From Cryomorpha ignava (lineage in GTDB: Bacteria > Bacteroidota > Bacteroidia > Flavobacteriales_D > Cryomorphaceae), in assembly GCF_010686655.1 (NCBI RefSeq), contig NZ_JAAGVY010000010.1:1-64000 (forward strand): DNA of 64,000 bases. The letters are read 5' to 3'. The notes below the pieces were generated by a model. That model made no database searches, was not told the origin of the DNA, and saw only the letters and a program-made list of their open reading frames with translations. A program made the translations under genes and the position numbers. Of the stretch, positions 45,385 to 53,606 are shown piece after piece (the stretch's first letter is position 1; each line of letters starts with the position of its first letter).

Positions 45385-46128
45385 ATGAAATCGTTGGAAG
45401 GAAAAATAGCCATAATTACAGGTGGCGCGAGCGGCATAGGTCGTGAAACTACACTCACATTTCTTAAAGAAGGAGCTACCGTAATTATTTGGGATATAAA
45501 TAAAACCAATGCGGAAGAAACACAGAAACTTACAGGAGAACATACATCGGTTGTGGAGTTTATGCACGTTGATACCCGCAACTACACCGAAGTAGAGAAT
45601 GCTACAAACAAAGTATTTGATAAGCACGGTAAGATTGATATTCTAATTAATAATGCGGGAATAACGTCCGACTCGACCCTCAAAAAGATGGAGCCGGAGC
45701 AATGGCAAAAAGTGATTGATGTAAATCTAACGGGCGTTTTTAATTGCGGAAAAGCGGTAAGCCTTAAAATGATGGAAAAGAATTCGGGTAAGATTATCAA
45801 TACATCGTCGGTTGTGGCGCACAATGGCAATTTTGGACAGAGTAACTACGTAGCTACAAAAAGCGGAGTAATTGGTCTTACAAAAGTCTGGGCGCGCGAA
45901 CTTGGTAAATACGGAATAAATGTAAATGCAGTAGCGCCTGGTTTTATAGAAACCGAAATGATTCTCTCCGTTCCTGAAAAGGTGCTTGAAGGATTGCGTG
46001 GTAAAACGCCGCTTGGGCGTCTTGGTAAACCGCAGGATATTGCAGATGCCTATGTTTTTCTTTCATCTGACAAATCAAATTACATCACTGGAACCGTCTT
46101 GAATGTAGATGGCGGAATGGTATTTTAA
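45385..46128 (+). CDS. FabG-like short-chain dehydrogenase/reductase
   Basis: 247 residues from the ATG at 45385; a TTG-started extension to 45361 is not needed. Classical SDR: cofactor motif TGGASGIGR (about 10-18), NNAG near residue 88, catalytic Ser in NTSSVV, and YVATK (Tyr and Lys) around 152-156. The C-terminal GRLGKPQDIADAYVFLSSD and GTVLNVDGG are typical of 3-oxoacyl-ACP/CoA reductases and 3-hydroxyacyl dehydrogenases. It interconverts a 3-oxo and 3-hydroxy group with NAD(P)H. It is the first gene of a same-strand series with a KAS III-like enzyme 12 bases downstream; the housekeeping fabG is probably elsewhere. Confidence 0.9.
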   Translation: MKSLEGKIAIITGGASGIGRETTLTFLKEGATVIIWDINKTNAEETQKLTGEHTSVVEFMHVDTRNYTEVENATNKVFDKHGKIDILINNAGITSDSTLKKMEPEQWQKVIDVNLTGVFNCGKAVSLKMMEKNSGKIINTSSVVAHNGNFGQSNYVATKSGVIGLTKVWARELGKYGINVNAVAPGFIETEMILSVPEKVLEGLRGKTPLGRLGKPQDIADAYVFLSSDKSNYITGTVLNVDGGMVF

Positions 46129-46140
46129 ACGACGCGTGAA

Positions 46141-47136
46141 ATGGAGAACAGAAATGCCATAATAGCAGGTACAGGAATGTACGCACCACCTAAAGTGGTA
46201 ACCAATAGCTATTTTAATGAATTGCTAGGCGAAGATGTTGACACTTGGTTGCGCAATAACGTTCAGATTTATGAACGTCGCTGGACCGGGCCAGATGAAT
46301 CTACCGCCGACCTTGCTGAAAAAGCTGGTTTAATGGCTCTAGAAAATGCAGGGGTTACCGCCGCAGATCTCGATCTCATTATTATATCTACAGATACTCC
46401 CGAGTTTGTATCGCCGTCAACTGCCAGTGTGGTACAAAACCGCTTAGGAGCTTTAAACGCAGGTACATTTGATATAAATGCTGCCTGTGCCGGATTTGTT
46501 ACAGCCCTTGATATGGCTGCAAAGTACATTAAAGTTGATTCGCAGTACAAACATATCTTGGTAATCGGGGCTTACAATATGTCAAAGTTCCTGAATTTAA
46601 AAGACAAGAAAACCGTTACACTTTTCGCAGATGGTGCTGGTGCAGCAGTTTTATCGGCCATTGAAACTGGCAACGGAGGCATGCTGGCTTCTGTGCTGGA
46701 ATCAAAAGGTGAGTACAACGAGTGGATGGGCATTTACGCTGGTGGCGCAAAAACCCCGGTTTCTGTAAAGGTTCTGGAAGAAAAAACCCAGTTGCTGCAG
46801 TTTGTCCATAAGTTCCCGAAAGAGCTAAACCCCGTTACCTGGTCGCGGATGATAAAAGAACTGTGCGAAAAAGCCGGAATCGATCCGGATGATATCGCCC
46901 GGTTTTATATTACTCAAATAAATATCAATGCTATTCACGAGACACTTGACATTCTCGGTGTTAAGCATGATAAAGCAGAATATGTAATGCACTACTATGG
47001 CTATACCGGTTCGGCCTGTATTCCTATGGCTTTGCATCAATCCGTAGAAAACAACGCTATTAATCGAGGTGACTATTTAATGTTCATTGGTTCGGGTGGA
47101 GGACTTGCATTTGCCGGAGCACTCTTTAAATATTGA
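46141..47136 (+). CDS. KAS III (FabH)-like thiolase-fold enzyme with altered catalytic triad
   Basis: 331 residues aligning over the whole length with FabH. The nucleophile Cys is conserved (C116 in NAACAGF), as are LFADGAGAAVL and the C-terminal GSGGGLAFAGAL. The His motif PHQAN of FabH reads ITQIN here (T258 in place of His), and the Asn motif GNTS reads GYTG (Y288 in place of Asn). Thus decarboxylative condensation by the usual triad is unlikely; transacylation, thioester cleavage or use of nearby H266 or H284 are possibilities. The gene is in a tight series with the SDR, hydrolase, symporter and CoA ligase. Confidence 0.88.
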   Translation: MENRNAIIAGTGMYAPPKVVTNSYFNELLGEDVDTWLRNNVQIYERRWTGPDESTADLAEKAGLMALENAGVTAADLDLIIISTDTPEFVSPSTASVVQNRLGALNAGTFDINAACAGFVTALDMAAKYIKVDSQYKHILVIGAYNMSKFLNLKDKKTVTLFADGAGAAVLSAIETGNGGMLASVLESKGEYNEWMGIYAGGAKTPVSVKVLEEKTQLLQFVHKFPKELNPVTWSRMIKELCEKAGIDPDDIARFYITQININAIHETLDILGVKHDKAEYVMHYYGYTGSACIPMALHQSVENNAINRGDYLMFIGSGGGLAFAGALFKY

Positions 47137-47142
47137 TTAATC

Positions 47143-48183
47143 ATGGTTGAAAGTTCCTACATATCGGCAAATGGAATTCGCCAACACCTGCTGGTAAACG
47201 GGAGCGGTGAAGACACGATTTTGTTTGTGCATGGAAATGGCTCAGATTCTGTTTTTTGGAAATCGCTGATGCGCAAACTTTCAAAGAAGTATAGAGCTCT
47301 TGCGCCCGATCTGCGCGGATTTGGAAAAACCGAAGCCATTCCCTGCGATGCTTCCAGAAGTTTTGGCTGCTTTGTAGATGATATCACAGACCTACTTGAT
47401 GAACTGGCAATTGAGAAATACCATTTCGTTGGTCATTCTCTTGGTGGCGGGGTGGGTTGGGAACTTTTGATAAAAGATCATGCCCGGATAAAATCGCTTA
47501 CTATGATTAATCCGGCTTCCCCATTTGGATTTGGCGGAAGCAAAGACGAAAAAGGCACACCAACTTTTGAAGATGGTGCCGGTAGTGGCGCGGGAGTGAT
47601 AAATCCCGACTTTGTAAAGCTACTTCAGGAAAAGGATAAATCAATGGACAATCCATCCAGCCCATTGAATATAATGAACAATTTTTACTGGGATCCTCCA
47701 TTCGTTCCAGAAGATATTGAAGAGCTTTTAGACGGACTTTTAAAAATGCAAACCGGAGATAAATTTTATCCTGGAGATTCGAAACCATCAGAGAACTTTC
47801 CATTTTCTGCACCGGGCAAATTTGGGCAAATTAATGCTGCTGCTCCGCTTACAAAATTCGATATACTGGCAAATCTTTGCTCCTTGAAAGTCAAGCCTCC
47901 AGTGCTTTGGTTACGGGGTGCAAAAGATAAAATTGTATCAGACAATTCGCTTTTTGACACAGCTGTGCACGGCGCTGCGGGTCACATAAAGGGGTGGCCC
48001 GGAGCCGAGATTTGTCCCCCGCAGCCCATGATTAAGCAAACCCGCTTTGCACTTGATGCTTATAAAAAGTCGGGTGGAGAATACAGCGAGCTCGTATTGG
48101 ACAACTGTGCTCACTCCCCTTATATAGAAGATTTCACAGCCTTTAATGCATTATTTATTCCCTGGTTAGAAGCGCATGAATAG
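47143..48183 (+). CDS. Alpha/beta hydrolase, cytoplasmic
   Basis: 346 residues, no signal peptide. HGNGSD forms the oxyanion region (about 30-35). The nucleophile elbow is GHSLGG (S99). The acid D262 is in WLRGAKDKI and the base H324 in NCAHSPY. A long insertion between strands 6 and 7 (about 125-235) forms the cap and contains an unusual NPASPFGFGGSKDEKGTP segment, conserved as far as I recall in a subfamily without known function. Ester, thioester or C-C bond hydrolysis is possible. The stop overlaps the symporter start by 8 bases. Confidence 0.88.
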   Translation: MVESSYISANGIRQHLLVNGSGEDTILFVHGNGSDSVFWKSLMRKLSKKYRALAPDLRGFGKTEAIPCDASRSFGCFVDDITDLLDELAIEKYHFVGHSLGGGVGWELLIKDHARIKSLTMINPASPFGFGGSKDEKGTPTFEDGAGSGAGVINPDFVKLLQEKDKSMDNPSSPLNIMNNFYWDPPFVPEDIEELLDGLLKMQTGDKFYPGDSKPSENFPFSAPGKFGQINAAAPLTKFDILANLCSLKVKPPVLWLRGAKDKIVSDNSLFDTAVHGAAGHIKGWPGAEICPPQPMIKQTRFALDAYKKSGGEYSELVLDNCAHSPYIEDFTAFNALFIPWLEAHE

Positions 48184-49696
48184 TTCAGAATACATATTGC
48201 CTACCATTGGAATGCTCGCTGTGCTTATGGCGGTAATCTTATATCTGGTTTTTCGGGGTGCCAAGAAAACAACCACCATGTCAGATTATGCTCTTGGCAG
48301 CTTTGCTTTTTCGCCTGTCGCCGTAGGCTTGGCACTCGCCGCCAGTATGACCAGCGCTGCGACTTTCATTATAAATCCGGGTTTAATAGGTCTTTACGGA
48401 ATTTCGGGGGTCATCTCTTACGCCATCGTTCTTCCAGTCGCCGCATTTGTTTCACTTGTAGTGCTCACCAAGCGATTTAGAGCGCATGGCACAAAGGTAA
48501 AGGCACTTACTATGGCGCAGTGGATGGGTAAGAGGTACGACAGCAAAGGCTATGCAACCTTCTTTTCTATTCTTTCAGTCTTACTGATTACTTTTATTGT
48601 ACTTATTGTGGTGGGATTGGCGCAACTTCTTTCACAATCTCTTCAAGTAGAGCCAATTATAGTAATGATTGGTATTGTAGCATTTGTATTTACCTACATG
48701 ATGTTTGGTGGTGCCAATTCGCTGGTTTACACCAATACTATACAAGCCGTGCTCATGCTTATCGTGGCTATTATCCTGCTCGCTTCGGGAAGAAATTTTT
48801 TCTCTGATGGTATCGCGGGGTTTATGGATCAGCTCGCCGCCATAAGCCCAAATTTGGTGAAGACCACAAATCCCGAAAGCTTTTTATTCAGAGACTATTT
48901 TGAAATTATTGTTTGCCAAATTGTGATTGGAATTGCGATAGTGTGCCAACCTCACATTATTACTAAATCTTTGATTCTGACTAAGGAATCTCAAGTAAAC
49001 AAGTTTCTTGCTGCCGGAATTGGTACGATGGTTATCTTCTTTCTGGTGGTGATTGTGGGGCTTTATGCTCGACTTACCTTTCCGGCTTTTACCCTTGATG
49101 GCACACCCATTAAGCCAGATCAGCTTGTGCCCTTGTATATCGTTGAACATTTTAAAGTAGGCACCGGACTAGTGGTAACCCTGGGCCTGATCGCAGCCGG
49201 TATAAGCACGCTGGAAGGTTTAATACAAAGCTTGTCGGTAACATTTACTTCAGATTTGCTTATCGCGAATAGCCCCAAACTTGAGGTTCTCTCTGACAGA
49301 AAAAAAATTAGATTAAACAGAATGGTTATTGTGGTGCTTGCGCTGATCACCATTGCCCTATCAACCAGGCAAATTCTGGAGCCGGAATTGAGCGTTGCCA
49401 TTTTCGCACAAAACGGTGTCTACGCTTTTTTTAGTGCTGCATTCTTTCCATTGGTTATGGGAATGTTTTCAAAAAAGACCAACGCCGGAGCGGCGATTGC
49501 GAGTTCGCTCACAGCTCTGGTTGTGCACTTTTCGGTGTATTATGGCAATATAGGAAGCTATATGCAAAACCCGGTAAATAATCCGGCAATAGCGGCTACT
49601 TTCGCTATCTTGTCTTCAGTAATGGTGGGACTGCTATGGCTGCGATTTTCAAATTCGAATGAAACATTTCTAAGAACAGAATCAATCAAGACATGA
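48176..49696 (+). CDS. Sodium:solute symporter family (SSS) transporter
   Basis: 506 residues with about 13 hydrophobic segments. SSS signatures: LAASMTSAATFIINPG in the first core helix region, and GLIAAGISTLEGLIQSLSVTFTSDLL in the sodium-binding helix region. SSS proteins import solutes such as monocarboxylates, amino acids or sugars with Na+. The substrate cannot be told from sequence; its neighbours (CoA ligase, SDR, thiolase-fold enzyme) favour an organic acid. It overlaps the hydrolase gene by 8 bases and the ligase gene by 4 bases (ATGA). Confidence 0.92.
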   Translation: MNSSEYILPTIGMLAVLMAVILYLVFRGAKKTTTMSDYALGSFAFSPVAVGLALAASMTSAATFIINPGLIGLYGISGVISYAIVLPVAAFVSLVVLTKRFRAHGTKVKALTMAQWMGKRYDSKGYATFFSILSVLLITFIVLIVVGLAQLLSQSLQVEPIIVMIGIVAFVFTYMMFGGANSLVYTNTIQAVLMLIVAIILLASGRNFFSDGIAGFMDQLAAISPNLVKTTNPESFLFRDYFEIIVCQIVIGIAIVCQPHIITKSLILTKESQVNKFLAAGIGTMVIFFLVVIVGLYARLTFPAFTLDGTPIKPDQLVPLYIVEHFKVGTGLVVTLGLIAAGISTLEGLIQSLSVTFTSDLLIANSPKLEVLSDRKKIRLNRMVIVVLALITIALSTRQILEPELSVAIFAQNGVYAFFSAAFFPLVMGMFSKKTNAGAAIASSLTALVVHFSVYYGNIGSYMQNPVNNPAIAATFAILSSVMVGLLWLRFSNSNETFLRTESIKT

Positions 49697-51192
49697 TGGC
49701 TTTTGACTGGATAGGAAAATGGGCTGAATATTCGCCTGAAAAAGTTGCAATACGCGATGTGAAGTTGGCTATTGACTTTACATACAAGGCACTCAATGAG
49801 CTGGCCCAAGATATTGCATTTAATCTTCATAAGAATTTCGGACTTGTAAAAGGCGATAGAATTGCGATTTTATCTGCATTCAATGCCGAATTTATAGCTC
49901 TTTTTAGCGCCGCCCAAAAAGCAGGGTATATTCTGGTGCCAATAAATACACACCTCACCGCACACGAAGTGGCGTACCAGATTGAAAATTCGCAAGCCAA
50001 ACTCATTATTTTTGAAGATGCCTTTGCCGGTAAGCTTAAAGACTTGAAACCGCCGAAGATTAACTGGAATGAAATATCTGGCAGTTCAAAGGAGACTTAT
50101 TCCAATTCAATTTCTGAAGACGACCCAATTTTTATTCTTTACACTTCGGGTACTACAGGAAGACCCAAAGGATGCATTTACACTCATAAAATGCTCTTTT
50201 GGAACAGTATAAATACAGAGCTACGTCTTGATATTACATCAAATGATATTACACTTAATTGCATGCCGTCCTTTCATACAGGTGGCTGGAATGTGTTAAT
50301 AACCCCATTTTTACATCATGGTGGTACAATTTGGCTGCTTAATGAGTTCGAACCACATTTGGTGTTGGAATGCCTTGAAAAAAGTAAATCAACACTTTTT
50401 ATGGCGGTTCCAACTATGCTCAAAATCATGTCAGATTCAAACGCATTTGCGGAAGCAGACCTCACCGCAATTCGCTACTTTATTGTGGGTGGCGAGGCAT
50501 TGCCTATTCCTGAAATTGAAACTTGGGATAAGAAAGGAATTCTAATCAGACAAGGATTCGGCCTTACAGAAGTTGGACCCAATGTTACTTCACTTCACCA
50601 ATCAGATACTACCCGAAAGCGTGGATCAATCGGATTTTTCAATTTTTACATTACCGGCAAGGTGGTAAACGAGGCCGGACAAGAATGCAAACCTGAAGAA
50701 GTTGGCGAATTGCTTATCAGCGGCCCGAATGTATCGCCGGGCTATTGGAACAACCCGGAAGAAACGACTAAAGCCTTTGCAGACGATTATTTTAAAACCG
50801 GCGACTTGGTAAAGCGCGATTCCGAAGGATATATCTATGTGGTAGGCCGCAAAAAGGAAATGTACATCAGCGGCGGCGAAAACGTGTACCCGCGTGAAGT
50901 TGAAAAAGTGCTGCAAACAAATCCGGCTATTTCAGAAGCGGTTGTAGTTGGAGTACCACACGAAAAGTGGGGAGAAACCGGAGCTGCATTCGTGATTAAA
51001 AAACCGGGAAGCGAAATTACAGAAGAGGAAGTTTTGAATTATTGCAAGGAATATCTCGCAAAATTTAAGCTCCCTAAACACATTGTTTTCCTGGATGAAT
51101 TTCCAAAAAACGCAACAGGGAAAATCGATAAAAAAGAAATTAAATCTAAATTAAATCAAACAATAAAAACAAGTAATCATGAAAACAAGTAA
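49693..51192 (+). CDS. AMP-forming acyl-CoA synthetase
   Basis: 499 residues, full-length ANL enzyme. P-loop-like YTSGTTGRPKG (150-160), GFGLTE (288-293), FKTGDLV (367-373), hinge region VGRKKEMYISGGENVYP (384-400) and the catalytic lysine K477 in NATGKID. It activates a carboxylic acid to the CoA thioester through an acyl-adenylate. The medium/long-chain or aromatic substrate is not decided by the visible motifs. ATG overlaps the symporter stop by four bases and its 3' end overlaps the Fn3 lipoprotein start by 14 bases. Import followed by CoA activation is the likely sequence of events. Confidence 0.93.
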   Translation: MMAFDWIGKWAEYSPEKVAIRDVKLAIDFTYKALNELAQDIAFNLHKNFGLVKGDRIAILSAFNAEFIALFSAAQKAGYILVPINTHLTAHEVAYQIENSQAKLIIFEDAFAGKLKDLKPPKINWNEISGSSKETYSNSISEDDPIFILYTSGTTGRPKGCIYTHKMLFWNSINTELRLDITSNDITLNCMPSFHTGGWNVLITPFLHHGGTIWLLNEFEPHLVLECLEKSKSTLFMAVPTMLKIMSDSNAFAEADLTAIRYFIVGGEALPIPEIETWDKKGILIRQGFGLTEVGPNVTSLHQSDTTRKRGSIGFFNFYITGKVVNEAGQECKPEEVGELLISGPNVSPGYWNNPEETTKAFADDYFKTGDLVKRDSEGYIYVVGRKKEMYISGGENVYPREVEKVLQTNPAISEAVVVGVPHEKWGETGAAFVIKKPGSEITEEEVLNYCKEYLAKFKLPKHIVFLDEFPKNATGKIDKKEIKSKLNQTIKTSNHENK

Positions 51193-51937
51193 ATTTTTCT
51201 TTTTAGGGCTTTTAAGCCTTGGTGTAGCATTTTCATCGTGTAGTAGCGATGATGAAGAGACCCCACCTGCAGGAACCTGTGCAACACCAACAGATTTGAT
51301 CATTGACAACACGACTGCCAGCTCGGTAACTCTTAGCTGGACGTCTACCGGAAGTGCATGGACCATTGAATACGGTGCAGCCGGCTTTACCCAAGGTTCT
51401 GGCACACAAGTAGAAGCTAACACGAAACCCTTTACAATCAATGGTTTAAATTCTAATACCGAGTACAACTTTTACGTACGTAATAATTGCACGGATGGAG
51501 CAAGTGGTTTCTCAAGTTCAGTTAGCATTTCTACACCAACCCCGCTAGTGGGCTCGTGGACTGCTTATGATGTTTCACCTCTTTTGGCTAGTTTCGGAAT
51601 TACGGGCATTACGGCCGAATTTAGCTCAAACAATGGCTATGTGGTAACTTCAGAAGCTGCCGGTGCCCAAACCGTACTTGAAGGTACATACACAATTGGT
51701 GACCCAAATTCTGAAGGAATTTATTCAATTGTACTAAATCAATCATCGCCAAATTCATTGACATCAGAGGGTATATTTAAAGTATATGCAGCTTCTCCAG
51801 ATTCAATGTGGTATGAAGTAGCACAGACTGACCCAGGCATTACAGGAGTTACTCCGCCTACTCAGGAAGCTGGTTTTGGATCCACTTCCGGTGGTGCTTT
51901 TGGAATGACGAATATCCAGAAATACAACAGACAATAA
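51179..51937 (+). CDS. Fibronectin type III lipoprotein
   Basis: 252 residues. Lipobox AFSSC (Cys21), then an acidic linker SSDDEE that may favour surface exposure in Bacteroidota. One Fn3 domain at about 35-120 (CATPTDLIIDNTTASSVTLSW, TNGLNSNTEYNFYVRN-type strands). The C-terminal 130 residues start LVGSWTAYDVS and look like a lipocalin-like barrel. It begins 14 bases inside the CoA ligase gene, so it belongs to the same transcript, and is followed by a strong terminator. A ligand-binding surface role is inferred. Confidence 0.87.
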   Translation: MKTSKFFFLGLLSLGVAFSSCSSDDEETPPAGTCATPTDLIIDNTTASSVTLSWTSTGSAWTIEYGAAGFTQGSGTQVEANTKPFTINGLNSNTEYNFYVRNNCTDGASGFSSSVSISTPTPLVGSWTAYDVSPLLASFGITGITAEFSSNNGYVVTSEAAGAQTVLEGTYTIGDPNSEGIYSIVLNQSSPNSLTSEGIFKVYAASPDSMWYEVAQTDPGITGVTPPTQEAGFGSTSGGAFGMTNIQKYNRQ

Positions 51938-51940
51938 TTA

Positions 51941-51981
51941 AATATCTCCCTTCTCATCAAAATGCGAAGGGAGATATTTTT
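51941..51981 (+). terminator. Strong hairpin terminator inside the gene series
   Basis: AATATCTCCCTTC (51941-51953) pairs perfectly over 13 bases with GAAGGGAGATATT (51966-51978), 12-base loop, then a T run. The next gene starts only 20 bases further, so the barrel gene depends on readthrough or on a promoter upstream of the hairpin. Confidence 0.85.
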
Positions 51982-52001
51982 CACAATCAAACTCATTACT
52001 T

Positions 52002-53597
52002 ATGCGATTGAAATTCTACTTATTAACCCTTTTAGCTAGCTCTCCTTTCGCCCTCTTTTCGCAGTCTAATCCAGACTCTGCATTGGTAGCCATACCGTAT
52101 TATTTCAATCAGGAAATACCCGTAAAATCAGGAAAGGAGCTCACTTTTATCGCTTATTATTTCAATCAAGCCGTTACATCCAATTATTTTCCGACAAGTG
52201 ACTTTTTTCAGGGACAAGTTATTGGTCGTTTATTTGGTCGTAGCACGGCACGCACTTCAGATACCCTATCAACGAATTTTGTTGAACAGCGCCTCCTGCC
52301 TTTCTTTATTTACACACCTAAATTAATGGACGGAAAAGTTACCCTGCGCGCCTCATTTGAAATAGACTGGACATGGGGAGATGCCTCTTACGGCTCAGGC
52401 GGAAACCAGGGAGCAGGTTTTAATGGCGACTTTGTAAACATTCAAACACAAAATATTGAAGTTGAGATCGTTCCCGCAGCGGGCTACGCGATCAATTTTG
52501 GGCTAATGCGCGCTTTCGATTCGCCGTATCATCCTTATAGAACCACCTTTGACAAACTACAACTAAGCGGATACCGCCTTATGTACTGGGCCGGTGATGC
52601 TGCAGGAATAAGCGGACGTAAAGATTTTGATCGCGGAACTATCTCAGCGGGAATCTATAATCTTTGGGAAAACAAAATTGAACTTCAAGACGACGTATGG
52701 TTGTCAAAAATAATGGGAATGTATCGCTTTTCTCCCCAATTCAATTTGGGTGGATCGGTTTATTGGATGAACGATAATTCAACCGGAAAAGGCGGTACTT
52801 CGATTCTGGGCCAGGGACCAAAAAGCCTGCTTACAGAATATACGGGAGCATATCGTTTCGTATTTCCAGATAAGGAGTACAAAACCAATGTTGCCTGGCT
52901 GGGTACCTTCTTTGATTACAATCAAGACTATGCCTATAACAATCATCGCGTATCGGGATTCTTTAATTACAATACCGGAAATATTGAAGGTGAGAATGGT
53001 GAAATTGCCTCCATCAGCGGTTTTGGTACCAACCTGCGTTATGGATATCGCTACGGTAAAACCGAAGATGATGAAGTGGGATTTGATTATATATATACTA
53101 CCGGTGACGAAGATGGAATTACTGATGGCAATTATACTGGGGTAATTACCGGAAATACCTGGGGAGCACCCGGTAACCTACCTATCAGTACGGGAGCTAA
53201 TATTCTCTTCCCTTCCGGGAATGTGGTAAACCGCTATATGCCACTAGTTTCTGACATCTCTAACATGGGTTATGGGCTCAATGCAGCTACGGTGAGGGTT
53301 AAGAAAGCCATTGTACCACACAAATTTATCCTTTCGGCAAATGGTGGTTTTGCTTTCGCCAATGCCGAACCAAACCAGGGCGGATTGCACCTGGGAACAG
53401 AAGCAAACCTGGGATTAATCTGGAAAATAAAAACATTCATGGAGCTCGAGCTTCGCGGAGCCCACGTTTGGCTCGGCGATTTTTATGATGCGCCTTACGC
53501 AAATGGCGACCAGTTTGTAGATGCCGATAAAAGGCTTAATAAGCGACCCATTGATCCCTGGACCGCATTCTTAGCATTTAAATGGCTTATGTTTTAA
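52002..53597 (+). CDS. Outer-membrane beta-barrel protein, porin-like
   Basis: 531 residues with signal peptide (MRLKFYLLTLLASSPFALFSQ). The mature protein is a long series of amphipathic strands (RASFEIDWTWGDASYG, TISAGIYNLWE, TNLRYGYRYGK, LGLIWKIKTFMELELRGAHVWLGD) ending in aromatic FKWLMF, as in barrel proteins recognised by the Bam machinery. The strand pattern and length recall the alginate-export/OprD-like porin size class, but I cannot name a family. It lies between the Fn3 lipoprotein and the exported hydrolase, so it probably admits the substrate of the pathway. Confidence 0.82.
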   Translation: MRLKFYLLTLLASSPFALFSQSNPDSALVAIPYYFNQEIPVKSGKELTFIAYYFNQAVTSNYFPTSDFFQGQVIGRLFGRSTARTSDTLSTNFVEQRLLPFFIYTPKLMDGKVTLRASFEIDWTWGDASYGSGGNQGAGFNGDFVNIQTQNIEVEIVPAAGYAINFGLMRAFDSPYHPYRTTFDKLQLSGYRLMYWAGDAAGISGRKDFDRGTISAGIYNLWENKIELQDDVWLSKIMGMYRFSPQFNLGGSVYWMNDNSTGKGGTSILGQGPKSLLTEYTGAYRFVFPDKEYKTNVAWLGTFFDYNQDYAYNNHRVSGFFNYNTGNIEGENGEIASISGFGTNLRYGYRYGKTEDDEVGFDYIYTTGDEDGITDGNYTGVITGNTWGAPGNLPISTGANILFPSGNVVNRYMPLVSDISNMGYGLNAATVRVKKAIVPHKFILSANGGFAFANAEPNQGGLHLGTEANLGLIWKIKTFMELELRGAHVWLGDFYDAPYANGDQFVDADKRLNKRPIDPWTAFLAFKWLMF

Positions 53598-53606
53598 ATT
53601 CACACT

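Noticed and set aside
45385-51192. OleABCD olefin/beta-lactone cluster (thiolase-fold + alpha/beta hydrolase + AMP ligase + SDR)
   Set aside because: The set of folds matches, but the SDR is a short FabG type and not the extended OleD type, the hydrolase has a Ser nucleophile in place of the OleB Asp, the KAS III-like protein lacks the OleA His-Asn pair, and the ligase has standard acyl-CoA ligase motifs. A symporter and barrel are also foreign to ole clusters.
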